A stretch of DNA of 64,000 nt from Zygnema circumcarinatum (GCA_037447605.1 CM074804.1:7484835-7548834); one strand, 5' to 3'; shown: positions 52,735-64,000, counted from the stretch's first letter. A program made the numbers and translations. Notes: generated by a model from the sequence alone, not told the origin.

Positions 52735-55700
52735 TCACGAAGCTTTCTTCGTTTTGGGCCCCTTCTCCTTCTTCTTGGGGCCGTGCGCATGCAGCCTTTC
52801 TGCCAGTTGGCACGGATACAGAGTGTGGCGGTTGAACGCTCTTACACACATGTAGCCTGCAACGCGCACACCACAGAACACGTTAGGGATGCAACACAAC
52901 AAAGCAAAATTGAAAATCCTATCGGAGCTCTATCTTTTGGTATCGAAATGGGAGAAATTCATCTGTTATATTCTTTAAGCTTAAGCTGATTTCTCAGTCA
53001 TCGAGCTTTCATCACCTGCAACTTTCAATGTCCGCACTTCAAGTTCTAAGAATGACTGTAAGTGAGAGCGGATAAGGAGATGAGCTTAGAAAAGAAAAAA
53101 GACACTCTTAAACCGAACACTTGCATCAATTTCTTTACAAATGACATGCAAAAGTTTTCTGCTTACCGTGCCAGAAGACAGCCCTAATTTCCATCATGTT
53201 CAGGCCTGCAAAGCGAAAGAAGCATGGACGGGAGATTGGAACCAAAGAGAGAAGAGAAGTACAAACTCATAGACGCCACCCTCCCCCCTCGAGATGAGAA
53301 ACAGCTCCTCTTTATGTGCCTTCATGCTCCCAGCAGTCATGGCTACTCTCGTGAGAATTGAACCCTAAAAACTTCACCTCGAGTGATGGCGTGGGTGGAT
53401 GATCCAAAGAACACAAAGCGTCTTCGGAGGTTCCAAAGAAGCACTCGCGGAACCTCCATTGGTTCGTGACTCGTTTCATGGTCGGCAAAAACCTGCAAAG
53501 TTTTCAAGCTTCCAGTTTCAATCTGAGTGGCTGAGCGAGCATTTCCGGCTTCACAAGTGGATAGAGGCGCTTTTCAGGACCAGTTAAGAAATTCGCGAGG
53601 GTTCGAATGCAAGATCGTGCGAGCTTTTGGAGGTTAAGAAGGTGCCAACAGGTAGGCTCTCAGTTAACAAAAAAAGAAAAAGGGAAAGTGTTCCACTTTC
53701 ATTTGACAAACTCGACCTTCCATAAACATCAATCTTGCTTTCGTTTGTAAAACCTTAGACTAATGTTCCGTATAAAAACGAATTCTAAAAGGGTTGAAAG
53801 TTCCTGAAAGAAAAAAAGTCGACGTCTATCAATTTGACAGCCTTTTCCAAGGTTCATCATCACGTTTCTTGTTAAGCCTTTGAGCATCTATAAGCATAAG
53901 GGACTTGCAGAAAGGAGCAGAGTTACAGCAATTGGTCCAGCCAGGAATTGAACCCGGGACCTATGGTAGCGAGCCATAGTGCGTTGCCACTACAACACTG
54001 GCCCCAGGAAAAGTTCAAGAGTGTTCTAAAACCTCCTAAGTCTTTAAGGCTCTCTAATTCTAAGAAAGAAAAAGGGAAGAAGGGGAGGGAGTTTCTTAGG
54101 GGGGAATGAAGTCACCTCGTTTGTTTGGAAGTACGTGCCGTTAAGCGGAAAGGACTTTTCCATGGCTGTGCGGCAACCAAACTGCACATGGAAACCCTCC
54201 CATCGTCATGCAACTCAGCAAATTGGAACTCTTTGTGGGCCATAATGGAAGCAGTTCCATGCTGTTCCACCATTCCAATACAAAAATACTGCTGATCTCT
54301 AAGTGAAGTGAAGTATAAAACTGCACATATTTTACTTATGTGAAGTGTTGCACGTGTTACTTTTGCGATATAGCTGAGATGATTCAAAAATGGAAACGGA
54401 CGTTTTTATTTATTTTTTATTTTTATTTTTTTTATCTACAGAGGTCCTTACCAGCCAAGTTCCTTTCACGTTCCGCTCTCCTTCACTACTTTCCCAGTTT
54501 GCCTCCATGTTCACATCTGGATTCTCTGAAACCGGTTTCCCATGTTCATCGACGGCTGGGATCTTCTGAGGAACTTCACCTGGAAGCAGTACAACACAAC
54601 AAAGCAGAGCAGGAGGAGATGTGGGACCCACCCTAAAACATAGTAGAGAGCAGTTTTCAACCCATGCAAAAACCTGTCCTGAAAATCTCCCAAGTCGGTG
54701 GAATTGATTAACCAGAAAGAAGCATTCTTGGCCGCACTATCTTCAATTCCTTCCCATTGCAGTTTGATTTTACGAACCCTAAAACTGACATACTGATGAG
54801 CCTACCAGGCTGCCAAATGGCGAGCAGATACGGGCAGGGATCATCGGAGACTCGAAGAGGCAGCTGTCATACACGTGTCATGGCCACACCACCCCGTCAG
54901 AGAGAGGCAGCGAGAGAGGGAGGGAGGGAGGGAGGGAGGGAAGGAGGGAGAGGAGGGGGGAGTAGTCCTAAAGCAATACAATCTTAAAAACCACTCGTGG
55001 AAGTAGCCAGTTTTTTTTCTGTTTGAATAGTTTTTGAGGATAACTCACTCCTTTCACCAGTGGGGAGTGATCTGGCACCTCATATCTGTCAGCCAGTGGA
55101 ACAGAACAGGGACACGTGTCAGCTGGAAAAGTGACTTGCAGTTGAATGGAGCCTCACTGCACTTTTGGCAGCATTCGAAGTGCTCAAAGACACGTTCTGT
55201 ATGGGACAGTTTAGGGTTTTCAAAAGCTTACACGTAATGTACTGTACGGAGACGCTCCACATGCTTCAGTTTCGGGTGGGAGTGACTGCCAACATGGTCA
55301 GGAACTAGGACCAAAGATCTTGCACTTTCTCTCCCTCCAAAACCTCTCTCTTCTCTCTCTCTCTCTGCATTGAAAGGGAGCTTGCAAGGAGGGCCCTCCT
55401 CATGTAAGCCTCTTTCACATTTGCTATCTCCACTGGCATCCTCTATCTCACATGATCGAACTTCAAGAGTAGCTACATTCTGACTTCGCTCAGTTTGAAG
55501 CCTCTCAGTAACAATTGTCTCCACATTATGGTCACTGACATCGCTGTTGTCAACTTCCTGAATGCCAATTGGCTGGTCTACCCACCCTCCTTCTCCAGAG
55601 TTTGTACGGAAACAGTCAAAATCTAGAGTTTCCTGACAGTCCGAAAGGCACGGACTTTCAGGTTCTTCTACGATGGGTTGGATTGGAAATTGAGGAGAGA

Positions 55701-58700
55701 GAGGGAAGCTTTGCGGGAGAGAGGAGGTGCTTTCGGGAAAATTGTTGGTAGGTCCCTCCCAATTTCGACACGTGTCAGCAGCTTCAATGCTGCCTGAACA
55801 AACGGCTGTTGAACTTTTTTTACCTCCCGAGTCTTGGGGCAAAGCAAGAGGGGTCTCCCTGGGGAAGCACAGAAAGGGACCCAAATTCGATTTTCCTTTT
55901 AAACTATTTTGGCAAGCTTGTAAAATGATTGTTTCCAGTATGTATGGATGTTTCACCATCTCTTGGGCCGAAACTACTGAATACACTGAAACGACAAGAT
56001 GCGATAACTTAAGGTGATCCGTGGGAAGAAGACGAAGGAAGGGGGGGGGGGGGTCTGCTTTCAAAGAGTTGGGAGTAGCAAGCAGCTGCTGAAGCCGGAA
56101 AGGGTTTTTAGAACTAAAAACCCTTCCCTTTTAGAAAGGAAGCAAAGCTTGGTCACTGAGGGAGAGTTAAACTACTCGTGTTCGGTGGTTTTAAGGAAGA
56201 TAGTGCATGCAAGAAAGATTAGGGCGACAATGAGAAAGAAAGTAAGGGATAGGAAGGTTAGGATAAAGGCAGATCCGCCCTAGGGTTTGATAGGTCGGAT
56301 CTGGGACAGTGGAAGTGCGAGGGGAGGTGTTACCTGGCAGCTGCACTTGCATAGTGCTGACACGTGTCCCGCATAGGGCATGCGCCGCAGTTGGGACTAC
56401 GTTTGCTACAGAAAACCTGCACCCAATACAAATTTTTTTTTTTTTTCTAAACGGCAGGGCTCGCCATAAAGTCAAGAAGCAGAATGGCAGCAAACCCTAA
56501 AAGTGGAGAACCTCCGATCGAGGGCTTCACGAGTGGATTCATGGCAGCCATTGGCATTTTGAAAAGTTAAGAAAGTGGTTGTTCATGGGAGGAAGCAAGT
56601 GAGAGTGAGAGGGAGAGAGGAGCGTGTCTCTCTGCATGTGCACTCCCACATGGATGGGACTTGAGGGCCCTGTTCACACCTTGCCGAACGTGATCATCTG
56701 GTAGTGCAGCTCATACCTGCAGCAAACCTCCAAGTGGAGAATTTACCCCTTGACGCAAGCACAAGCATGGAATACATGGTGTAACATAACATAACAACAC
56801 ATAACTTTGCCAACATAACGTGGTATACGCAAAACACGGAAACAGAGAGAGTGAGAGAGAGGAGGGGAGGGGAAGCGAGAGAGAGAGAGGGATATAGAGA
56901 GAGCGAGAGAAGACAGAGAGAGAACGGGGGGGAAGGGAGAGAGGGAGGGAGGGCGGAAGGAAGGGAGGTTGGGAGGGAGGGAGGTTGGGAGGGAGGGAGG
57001 GAGGGAGTGGGGGGAGGGGGGATAGATGGGGGCTTACAATGTGGATTGTGAAAGGTTGCAGAGCCGCGGCCAAAGGTATTGCTGGATAGAGGCCTGCACT
57101 GGATACCTGCAGATGGTAGGGTTTCTTCAGCTCGTTTGCAGGTTTACAGGCTCATAGGAGCAGTTCTTTTCTCTTTGTTGCTGTTGTTGCAGGCCTAAAC
57201 TTTCAGCTTTTCATAGACCCCTTCTACATGACAGAAACCTGCTACCGGTCTTAATGGTTTAAGAGAATGTCAGTAAAGAGTTTGCCGCACTACGGTTTGA
57301 GGGGTTGAGCCACCATACTGTTCCAAAAGGTGGAGCTGAACCTCTTCCGGAAAAGGCTCCAAAGGCACCCATCCGAGCCTCACACAGATGCGTCCAACAT
57401 TGGTATCCACCTTTACTCCCCAAACATAAGAGGAAAAACTAAGCAAAGAGGTGAACAATAATCCTGAAGCATAATACCAGAATGTTTGAAGCTAATTGAA
57501 GTTCCAAAAATTTGCATAAGTACACGATATTTTGCGCGGTTTTGCTCCTCACAGGGAAGGCAAGATGGTGAAGACAGAGGAGACGGATGCACTCCGTACT
57601 TTTCAGTCCCATACCGCGAATACTGACAAGAAACTCCCTGCATTTCGCATGGAACTGTTCCGAGTCAGTAACAGTAGAGGGTCAGTCGGCAGTAGCAACG
57701 CTTTGTTTGGTTGAAGGCACTCTTGTTCCATAAGCGCGTACAGGTGATCGTAGAATTGAAGAGTAAGGGGGGAAGGAGGTGAGAGACTCTCACTGTGCTA
57801 TGTCTGGAGACACATCATGCAGCCATTCAAGATCAATGTTCCCAAACTTGGTCCACAGTTCCTGCAGGAATGCCTACAGACACGAGAAAGCGAGCGAGAG
57901 AGAGAAAGAGAGAGAGAGAGTGTGTGTGAGAGAGAGAGACTTATAAGAACCGAGAGTTCTGAAACCTCCTGGCAACTCTTCCACCTTGAACCCTTCCATC
58001 GTCTACCTCACATTCCATTCAACTTCAGTGTACTTTTGCATAAAGATGGTCAGAGTGTCTCCCACCTTGATCCGTCCCGCCAACATGTAGTGCTGCCCCC
58101 TCTCGCGAATGGTCATGGCTATGTCCTCCACAGAGGCTTGCCTTATGGCCTCCCAATCCACCCCATCGGGAGAGCCTCTCATGCCCCATTCCGCCGCTTG
58201 GCGGCTCTCTGCTACTTGCCTCCTGAACCCTCCCCAGTCTCTCTCTCCCGTCCTTCCCTTACTTCTGAACACTTTCGCCTTCGTCTCTCTCTCTGCTCTC
58301 TCTGAGCCTGTCATTTGCACTTTCACCGTGGGCTGTTTTTGGCTTGAGGGAGCCCCAAAACTATGTGGTGATTCCATTTCTATGTCCTTGACATTTTCGA
58401 AATCTCGCACACCTACTCCCTCTCGAACGTTCTCCCTTCCTTTGCGTCTCTCTTCCCTTTCATCCCGTGTCTTTCTCTCACTCCCAATGCAATTCGACAC
58501 GGTCTTCTTCCTCTCCCTCTCCCTCTCTCTGCTTCCTCCAAGATCTGCCAATGAATGAGCTCCAAAGCCTTGCTCACGTTCGCCCGAACAATTTTGCCGC
58601 TCGTTGACTGACGGAACTGAAGATCTGTCTTCCATAGAAACCCTCTCAACTGACCGAACCCCAACCTCCTTCAGCAAGTCCCTTGTGAAACTCTCATCCT

Positions 58701-61700
58701 CAGAAAGCTGTTTCTCAGTGTTCTTTAACGAATCTGAAAATTTTCTTACATGGGTTTGGTAACATGAAACTTCCTGAGAGCCATTATCCCCCTCCCCCTT
58801 AGGACTTGTTGACCTGGATTTTGCTTTAGTCATTTCCCGGCGAAGCTTCCGGGAAAATGCACGAAGTGCCATGAAAGCGGAGCTGCATCCACATACCCAA
58901 CGCGCGTTGAAGCGATAAATGACCATAGAAGCTGCATATTATACTTCATATTCTCTTTAAAAGTCCAATATTTATCTGACTAAGTTTCTTTAAACTGAAC
59001 CTGAGTGTCCATCTCAAGCCCAATCTGTCTCCAAGTTTTAGCAGCTTGTTTGGAATCAAGCATTGTCAGTACATTCCATTCAATGCATGCTCCTAGCACA
59101 CTGTCTCCCTCCCTCCTCCCTCCCTCCCTCCCAACCTGGACAAATGGTCGGAGACGTTCTGCGTAAGGAAAGCTCCCACAACGGAGTCAACAACTGAGCC
59201 GTTCCATGGAAGAAATCTCCTGTCGCCTACCATACGCCAGCATCCCATCCCATAGAGATTACAAACCTGCAGCTTTTTCATCACAGAACCCCTTCTTTAT
59301 GGCTGAACCTATATATACAACACACGAGGGGTATCTGCAAACTTTGCTTGTTTTAACCTAAGCCTACAATCCTCCCAAGTTTCTCACTGTATTTTGATGA
59401 AGCTCCTTTCCCCCTCTCTCACCTTGAACCTGATGCATTCGAGAAAGAAAGAGCTCCACCTTCTCCTTCATGGCTTGTTGTGCTTTTCTCAGCTGCCCCT
59501 CTTCATCGTCCTCTAACAGTTCGGCCCACTCCAGCAGCCCCACTGGAATCCTAGGACCCCATTTTTCTTCTCCTTGGAGGTTAAACCAGACTCGTGGTAT
59601 CAAAGGTTTCACCTTTTTGAGTACAAATGGGGAAATCTTTTTGGAGGAGGAGAAGGGCACAACATCGAGAGAAAGCTTGTTGCAATGTATGTTCGAAGTT
59701 TGCAAGGTTTCCAGCAATAGTTTGCTTATAGAAGCCATTTTTTTCGCTTTACGGAATGGTAACGGACTGGCGGGTGAATTCGTTTCACTGGATGAGCACT
59801 CAAAGGAGAAGGGAATATTGAACGAGGCTACAATGGGATTTTTACTGAAGGTTTGGAGATTGGGCATTATGGACCTGAAACTTGGAATACAAGAGGAAAT
59901 CTCGGAATGCTCTCCTCTCCCTCTCTCGCAGGAAGGCCTGATTTCGTCCCCCCTGACTCCAGTAAAGTCATCAGCTACTTTTAGATTCAGTTCTTTGTGA
60001 ATCAAGTCGACATTCAAACCAGTATACGGCCACTCTCCTTGCTCTAAAGTCATCTCTATGCTGCTATGTGTCAACTCTATGGACTTCCGAACCTCTCCTT
60101 CATTGTGGGAGCTCCTTTTCTTCTCCATAGCTCGTCTGTATTGGCGACAAATCACGCATTGACATGTGTCCTTCTGGTGCTTCTCCCAGCTGCTCCTAGG
60201 TTTCCTCTCTCCCATCTCTCCCTCCTTAACACTCTCATCGCCTCCCTCACCCTCCTTAACCGATTTCTTCCATTTCCTCTTCTTCTCCCTTTCTCCCCCT
60301 CCCTCTCTCAACAGTCGCTCATTGAAACCCTCTCCTTGCCTCCTACTTGCACTTCTCGCTTTGCTTTCCTTCCGCACTGCCTCTTCCACTACTTCGGCTC
60401 TCACGCTTCCTTTGCTTTCTTGCTTCTTTCTTGCTTTCGACACTCTCCCGCTTTCTTCAACACGCTTCTTAAACTGACTGCTACGGCCCTCAGGTTCTCC
60501 AGGAACCCCTGCTTTCCTTCTCTCACCTTTCTCCCTAGACTTACAACTTACTTTATCTCTGCCTTGGAAGCCCCTTTCGATACTCTTCAAGACCTTAGGA
60601 ATATACTTCTTCCTCTTTGGAGGAGTCATGAAGGGATTTTCATGGCTCCCTCCTTCCCGTTCCTCGGTAAGAGTTTCACCTTCATTATCTTCCTCAGCCA
60701 TGGACGCTACATTTCCATCCAAAAGCCCTGCACTTCTTTGAGGTGAGAGAGGAGTAGGCTCTACAGAGAGGCTCTGATTTGCTTTGAGACTCATTACGGT
60801 CTCCATTCTCCTGCCCATATCCATGGCGGTACTCTTCCTCCGTGGCCTTCTCCATCTGCCTGCTGTCTCCTCCTCCATCGTCGTTTCTCCCTGCGGAACT
60901 TCGCCTTGCTTAGCTCCCAATCCCTCCTCCTCTCCCTCTCTCCGAGATTCTGTAAACTCTAGCTTTTTACACCTATCTATCTCCTCCATGTCTTCCTCTA
61001 TATCACAGTCAGTTTGTACTACTTCGGCAGAACCAAACAATCCACAAGCACTACTCCTCTCTTGCTCTATTCCCAACATTCTCTCACTCCCTCCCTCTCC
61101 CTCTGTCGCGGCTCTCCTCTCACTTACATGGCGATTGTTCTCCCTCTCTCCATCTTCACCTTCCGCAGTCTCCTCCCTATCCTCCGACGAGTTTAACCAC
61201 GGAAAGAGATTTTTTTGAATTTTCTTTACAATCCTCGCTGACCTCGTCCTTCTCGGAACTTCGTATTCAACTGGAGATGCCCTTAGACTGTTCGCTTTCT
61301 CCGTCCTTTCCAATTTTTTTACCACATTGCCCCCAAATTTCAAAATACGTTTTTTCTCTCCCCTGCCATTCTCTCTGCAGGAGCGTCCTCCCACCGTCCC
61401 TCTCATTTCCCTCTCTTCCTTCTTCAGTATCTCACAACTACTTCTCTCTCTTGTCGTCATATGGTTTGACATTTCTCTTGCATTCATGTCATTTAAGAGA
61501 CCAATTTCGTTCAAATTTCGAGCTCTGTCAGGCGTTTTTTTCAAGCTTAAAAGAACATCAAAATGCTCCTGAAGAGCCTCAAACTTTTCACGCCTCGTTG
61601 CGAACAAGCTCGTCCTCCTTGGCCGCTCCATGCCATCTGTTAGACTGTCTGTAACAACCTGCATTGCTCGGAGCTCATTCGGGACGCTCATGGAACCGCC

Positions 61701-62279
61701 TTTAGTCTCAGTATCGCCCTTGCCACAAAATTCCGCCATATTACATCTTCTTCCGCCCGCCTCTCCTCCCCCCTCCTCCTCCTCCTCTTCCTCCACCACC
61801 TTGTCCTTCTCCTGATCCTTCCCCTTCTCTTTCCCATTCTCTTCCACCTCCCTCACGACCATCACCACCACCTCCTCCTTCTCCTTCGCCTCAACAAGGT
61901 ATCTTCCAATAATATCCCGCTCCTCCTCTCTACCCTCCTTCCGCAGCACGCGCTTTCGTCTAGAGTACTGAACAACAGGGCCTTCCCACTTACTCTCCCT
62001 CCACTCCCCCTCGCCCGTCTCTACCTCCACGTCCAGTGCCACAACCGGGTCCTTCTCCAGTATAGCCTTCCCCTTCAAATTCGTCATGCGTTTCCTCTCC
62101 ACACCAAGCCCTAAAATCTCAGCATTCCTGCTAGCCCTTAACCTCCCCCACCTCCCTCTTCCCCCCCACACCGCCTCCTCTCCCCCCTGCTCTCCCACAG
62201 CTCCTCTGTAGCAGGACATGGCCGCTTCCCCCGCCACGACTCCTCTCCAGGCCGCCATGGCCTGCCTCCTGGGCGCCAT
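52735..62279 (-). CDS. DML: DEMETER/ROS1-like 5-methylcytosine DNA glycosylase, complete
   Basis: Bifunctional glycosylase/AP lyase that excises 5-methylcytosine for active DNA demethylation in the nucleus. Exons in transcript order: 62279-59423, 59226-59136, 58882-58066, 57861-57794, 57637-57553, 57410-57319, 57106-57038, 56716-56680, 56416-56334, 55858-55232, 55085-55049, 54863-54806, 54579-54452, 54181-54116, 53492-53378, 53205-53167, 52856-52735; 1796 residues, every junction in phase. The first 952 residues, in one exon, are charged and low-complexity with a poly-Glu run and a basic PPKRKKYIPKV. The glycosylase starts GDRRFLPWNGSVVDSVVG (953 on), is interrupted by a 250-residue insert, and resumes DWEAIRQASVEDIA. 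HhH motif GMGLKST has catalytic Lys1290; VDTNVGR has Asp1308, the 18-residue spacing of ROS1. Cys 1375, 1382, 1385 and 1391 form the 4Fe-4S motif CX6CX2CX5C. The C-terminal RRM-like region has YLLAIW, CRTAM, FPLNGTYFQ and VFADHE. Confidence 0.95.
53933..54004 (-). tRNA. tRNA-like sequence, anticodon CGC (Ala), in an intron of the DEMETER-like gene
   Basis: A cloverleaf-like 72-nt stretch lies on the same strand as the host gene, in the intron between 54116 and 53492. Acceptor GGGCCAG/CTGGACC has a G3-A70 mismatch. The D arm (GTTG/CAAC) is slightly displaced. Anticodon stem TATGG/CCATA carries loop CTCGCTA. The T arm (CCGGG/CCTGG, loop TTCAATT) is good and box B is near consensus. A nearby T4 terminator is not obvious. 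It may be a tRNA pseudogene or the head of a tRNA-derived SINE rather than a working tRNA. Confidence 0.45.
56842..57030 (-). repeat. GA/GGGA simple-sequence tract in a DEMETER-like intron
   Basis: Plus strand is nearly all G and A (GAGAGA then GGGAGG units), so the host transcript has a roughly 190-nt CT-rich tract in the intron between exons 57106-57038 and 56716-56680. It lies immediately 3' of the donor at 57037-57036. Other shorter tracts of the same kind occur near 54905-54960 and 57885-57940. Confidence 0.85.
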
Positions 62280-63129
62280 GGCTGCCTAGCAGGAACCTCC
62301 CTCCCTCCCTTCCCTCTCCCTCCTAACTCTCCCTCTCCCTCCTAACTCTCCCTCTCCGCCCTCTCTAAAAGTTTTAAAGCGTGTCAGACGACCAATGGGA
62401 GCCCTCCATTGTGACACGTAGGATTACAGGATCCAAATATTCGTACGAATGACGTACGAGCAAAAGGATGATTGCCATGTGGCAGCCCGCGGAGCGCATG
62501 CCACGATCTTGGATGTCGGTGGCAGCCGTTGCCGTACGGATTGTTTTGTCGTTTTACGAGTAGGGCAGTGTTCCCTATCCGAATGGCGGGGCAGGGGCTG
62601 TCACGGTGACGGCAGCTCGCAAGGGCGAAGGGCGGCATGTGGGAACGCGTGGGCTGTTTTCGTCGTTGTTCGGGCTCCTTCAGAACCGCAGGTCCGTACA
62701 GGGAGGCCACGTGGAGGGTCGTTATTGGAATGTGCGCGGGGGCGGGCCGGAGCGTCGGCCAATGGCTGCCCTCGGCGTAGATACGCAAATCGTGCTGACT
62801 CTTGCCTGGGCCATTGGGGGGATGCATGCATGCATGCATGCATTCATGCATGCATGGCCATGAACGGACAGGGGCATGCGGGGACATCCGGCCATCTGCC
62901 TCTCTCTCCCTGCGGCAGCAGTCGACGCAAGCATGTTATTGTTGCTCCATGTTGAACATCTGCTAGCCCCGTTGCTGCCGGCTCCACGCACAAGGCGGGC
63001 AGGCAGGCGGGCGATCCTAGACGATGGTGTGCACTTGAATCGCATGCCGTAGTGTTTGTTGCGGCCAGCGGCGACAAGTGGGTGCAAAAGCTGGATCCGC
63101 CGCGCACAGCGCACTGGTTCGAACCACTG
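62280..63129. other. 5' flank of the DEMETER-like gene
   Basis: Directly upstream is a CT-rich stretch (62295-62365, tandem CTCCCTCTCCCTCCTAA units). Further up are an ACGTACG/CGTACGG-bearing segment (about 62440-62540), a CCAATGG at 62390 and a GCATGC tract (62821-62860). Overlapping ORFs on both strands show no domain and are rejected as genes. Confidence 0.5.
62821..62860. repeat. (GCAT)n palindromic tract (RY-like)
   Basis: Uninterrupted GCATGCATGC-type units, 40 bp, similar to the tract at 16768-16845. CATGCA is the RY element core; the repeat is also a simple four-base microsatellite. Confidence 0.75.
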
Positions 63130-63320
63130 CCAATGCCAATGCCAATGCCAATGCCAATGCCAATGCCAATGCCAATGCCAATGCCAATGCCAATGCCAAT
63201 GCCAATGCCAATGCCAATGCCAATGCCAATGCCAATGCCAATGCCAATGCCAATGCCAATGCCAATGCCAATGCCAATGCCAATGCCAATGCCAATGCCA
63301 ATGCCAATGCCAATGCCAAT
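63130..63320 (+). repeat. (CCAATG)n array, about 32 copies
   Basis: An essentially perfect hexanucleotide microsatellite starts about 850 bp upstream of the DEMETER-like start codon. Each unit contains a CCAAT box. Long ORFs in all frames through it (Pro-Met, His-Trp, Ala-Leu or Gln-Cys dipeptides) are repeat artefacts. About three further units continue at 63613-63632, beyond a MITE. Confidence 0.97.
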
Positions 63321-63321
63321 A

Positions 63322-63611
63322 GGGGGAGTCAGACCTTGACCAGCGCCAAACCAATTCCGCGAGCCCGTCGGGCCAATTCCGCGTTGTACGGCAGGCCTTT
63401 TCCGCCAAAAGTAGACGTTCGACAGGCTCGGGCGCCGAGCCTGTATCTCATTTTTGTAACTCATTTTTGTAACCTATTTCGAAGTACGGACGGGACAGAC
63501 AGGTTCGGGGGGAGCCGCGGTTTCCGACCCGAATTCTGCAATCGAAATCAGTACCTTTCCGCCGGCGGAATCTTTCAATTCCGCGGGCGATGGTCAAGGT
63601 CTGACTCCCCC
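63322..63611. mobile_element. MITE copy 2 (290 bp), inserted in the CCAATG array
   Basis: Ends are perfect inverted copies of GGGGGAGTCAGACCTTGACC, flanked by TA at 63320-63321 and 63612-63613. Interior differs from copy 1 except near the right end (GGCGATGGTCAAGG) and a short GACCCGAATTC-like stretch, so the two are diverged or different internal-deletion derivatives. CCAATG units on both sides show that it inserted into the array. Confidence 0.88.
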
Positions 63612-63633
63612 TAATGCCAATGCCAATGCCAAC

Positions 63634-64000
63634 CAAGCTTCGAGCCACAGCCAACGGTTGGTCCAACGGCGGGCCTAGCCGAGCCGAGCCACCGCCGAAA
63701 CACGTGATGAAAAGGCCATGCGGCGATCCGCGTGCCCGCCCCTCAGCCAGCCGTTTGGCCGGGCGGCCGGGCGGCCGGGCGCCGGGCATCGTCAAATGCG
63801 GGCTCTTTTGAAAAACTCCCGTAAATACCGAAAATAAAATTCAGAAAGTTCCGAAAATAAAGCCGCCCCTTCAAGGAGGAAAAAGAAAAAAACCTCCATG
63901 AGGCGTGCTAGACGTACGGATGAAACGAAATATGGTCTCCCTGCCTGCCTGCCTGTCTGCCTGCCTGCCCGCCTGCCTCCCTCTCTGCCTTGTTTCGTTT
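63634..64000. other. Window edge, no gene seen; CTGC microsatellite near the end
   Basis: A GC-rich piece with CCGGGCGG repeats (63757-63783) is followed by a (CTGC)n tract, often CTGCCTGC, at about 63938-63978. No coding frame is supported. Confidence 0.5.

Noticed and set aside
59470-61218. Several plus-strand Ser/Leu-rich ORFs of 100-226 codons
   Set aside because: They are antisense shadows of the purine-rich first exon of the DEMETER-like gene.
63052-63614. Long ORFs of dipeptide repeats (Met-Pro, His-Trp, Ala-Leu, Gln-Cys) on both strands
   Set aside because: They are six-frame readings of a perfect (CCAATG)n microsatellite and carry no other protein-like sequence.

Overview
This is nuclear DNA from a streptophyte, the green-plant lineage. 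All protein genes found are multi-exon with GT-AG introns of about 80 to 850 bp. The gene set includes a DEMETER/ROS1-type 5-methylcytosine DNA glycosylase, a LESV/ESV1-type starch protein, plastid Der and NOG1-like GTPases, an allantoate deiminase and an eukaryotic tRNA-Lys gene. That combination fits a streptophyte alga or an early-diverging land plant; I cannot name the species.

Layout. (1) 84-3243 (+): 3' part of allantoate deiminase, with an imperfect inverted duplication of its own end just downstream. (2) 4548-12288 (+): cytosolic seryl-tRNA synthetase that splices in frame, by my model, into a glutathione-S-transferase-like domain. (3) 12.3-17.2 kb: gene-poor, with a GC-rich block and one doubtful secreted ORF. 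(4) 17235-22365 (+): plastid GTPase Der. (5) 23686-29275 (-): large G-patch protein with a YRDRAAERR motif. (6) 31544-34655 (+): NEMP/DUF2215 nuclear-envelope membrane protein. (7) 36266-42171 (-): plastid NOG1-like GTPase (PDE318 type). (8) 42.5-43.7 kb: two terminal-inverted-repeat elements and tRNA-Lys(UUU). (9) 43927-47849 (+): LESV/ESV1-type starch protein. (10) 48482-50062 (-): thioredoxin-fold protein, divergent from (11) 50422-51430 (+): COX16. (12) 52735-62279 (-): complete 17-exon DEMETER-like glycosylase with a tRNA-like sequence in an intron. (13) 62.3-64 kb: a (CCAATG)n array split by a MITE of the family also seen at 43.3 kb.

From Der onward the genes alternate strand, giving convergent and divergent pairs. 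Exon models were built by hand from splice motifs, reading-frame continuity and remembered family conservation. For every gene listed with exons, the exon lengths add up to an open frame across all junctions. UTRs and transcription starts were not determined. Three genes (Der, PDE318-like, LESV-like) act in plastids, but nothing indicates the neighbouring genes are functionally linked.

The most unusual observations are the SerRS-GST fusion, the inverted duplication of the allantoate deiminase 3' end, and a TA-target MITE family with one copy inserted into a CCAAT-box array upstream of the DEMETER-like gene.
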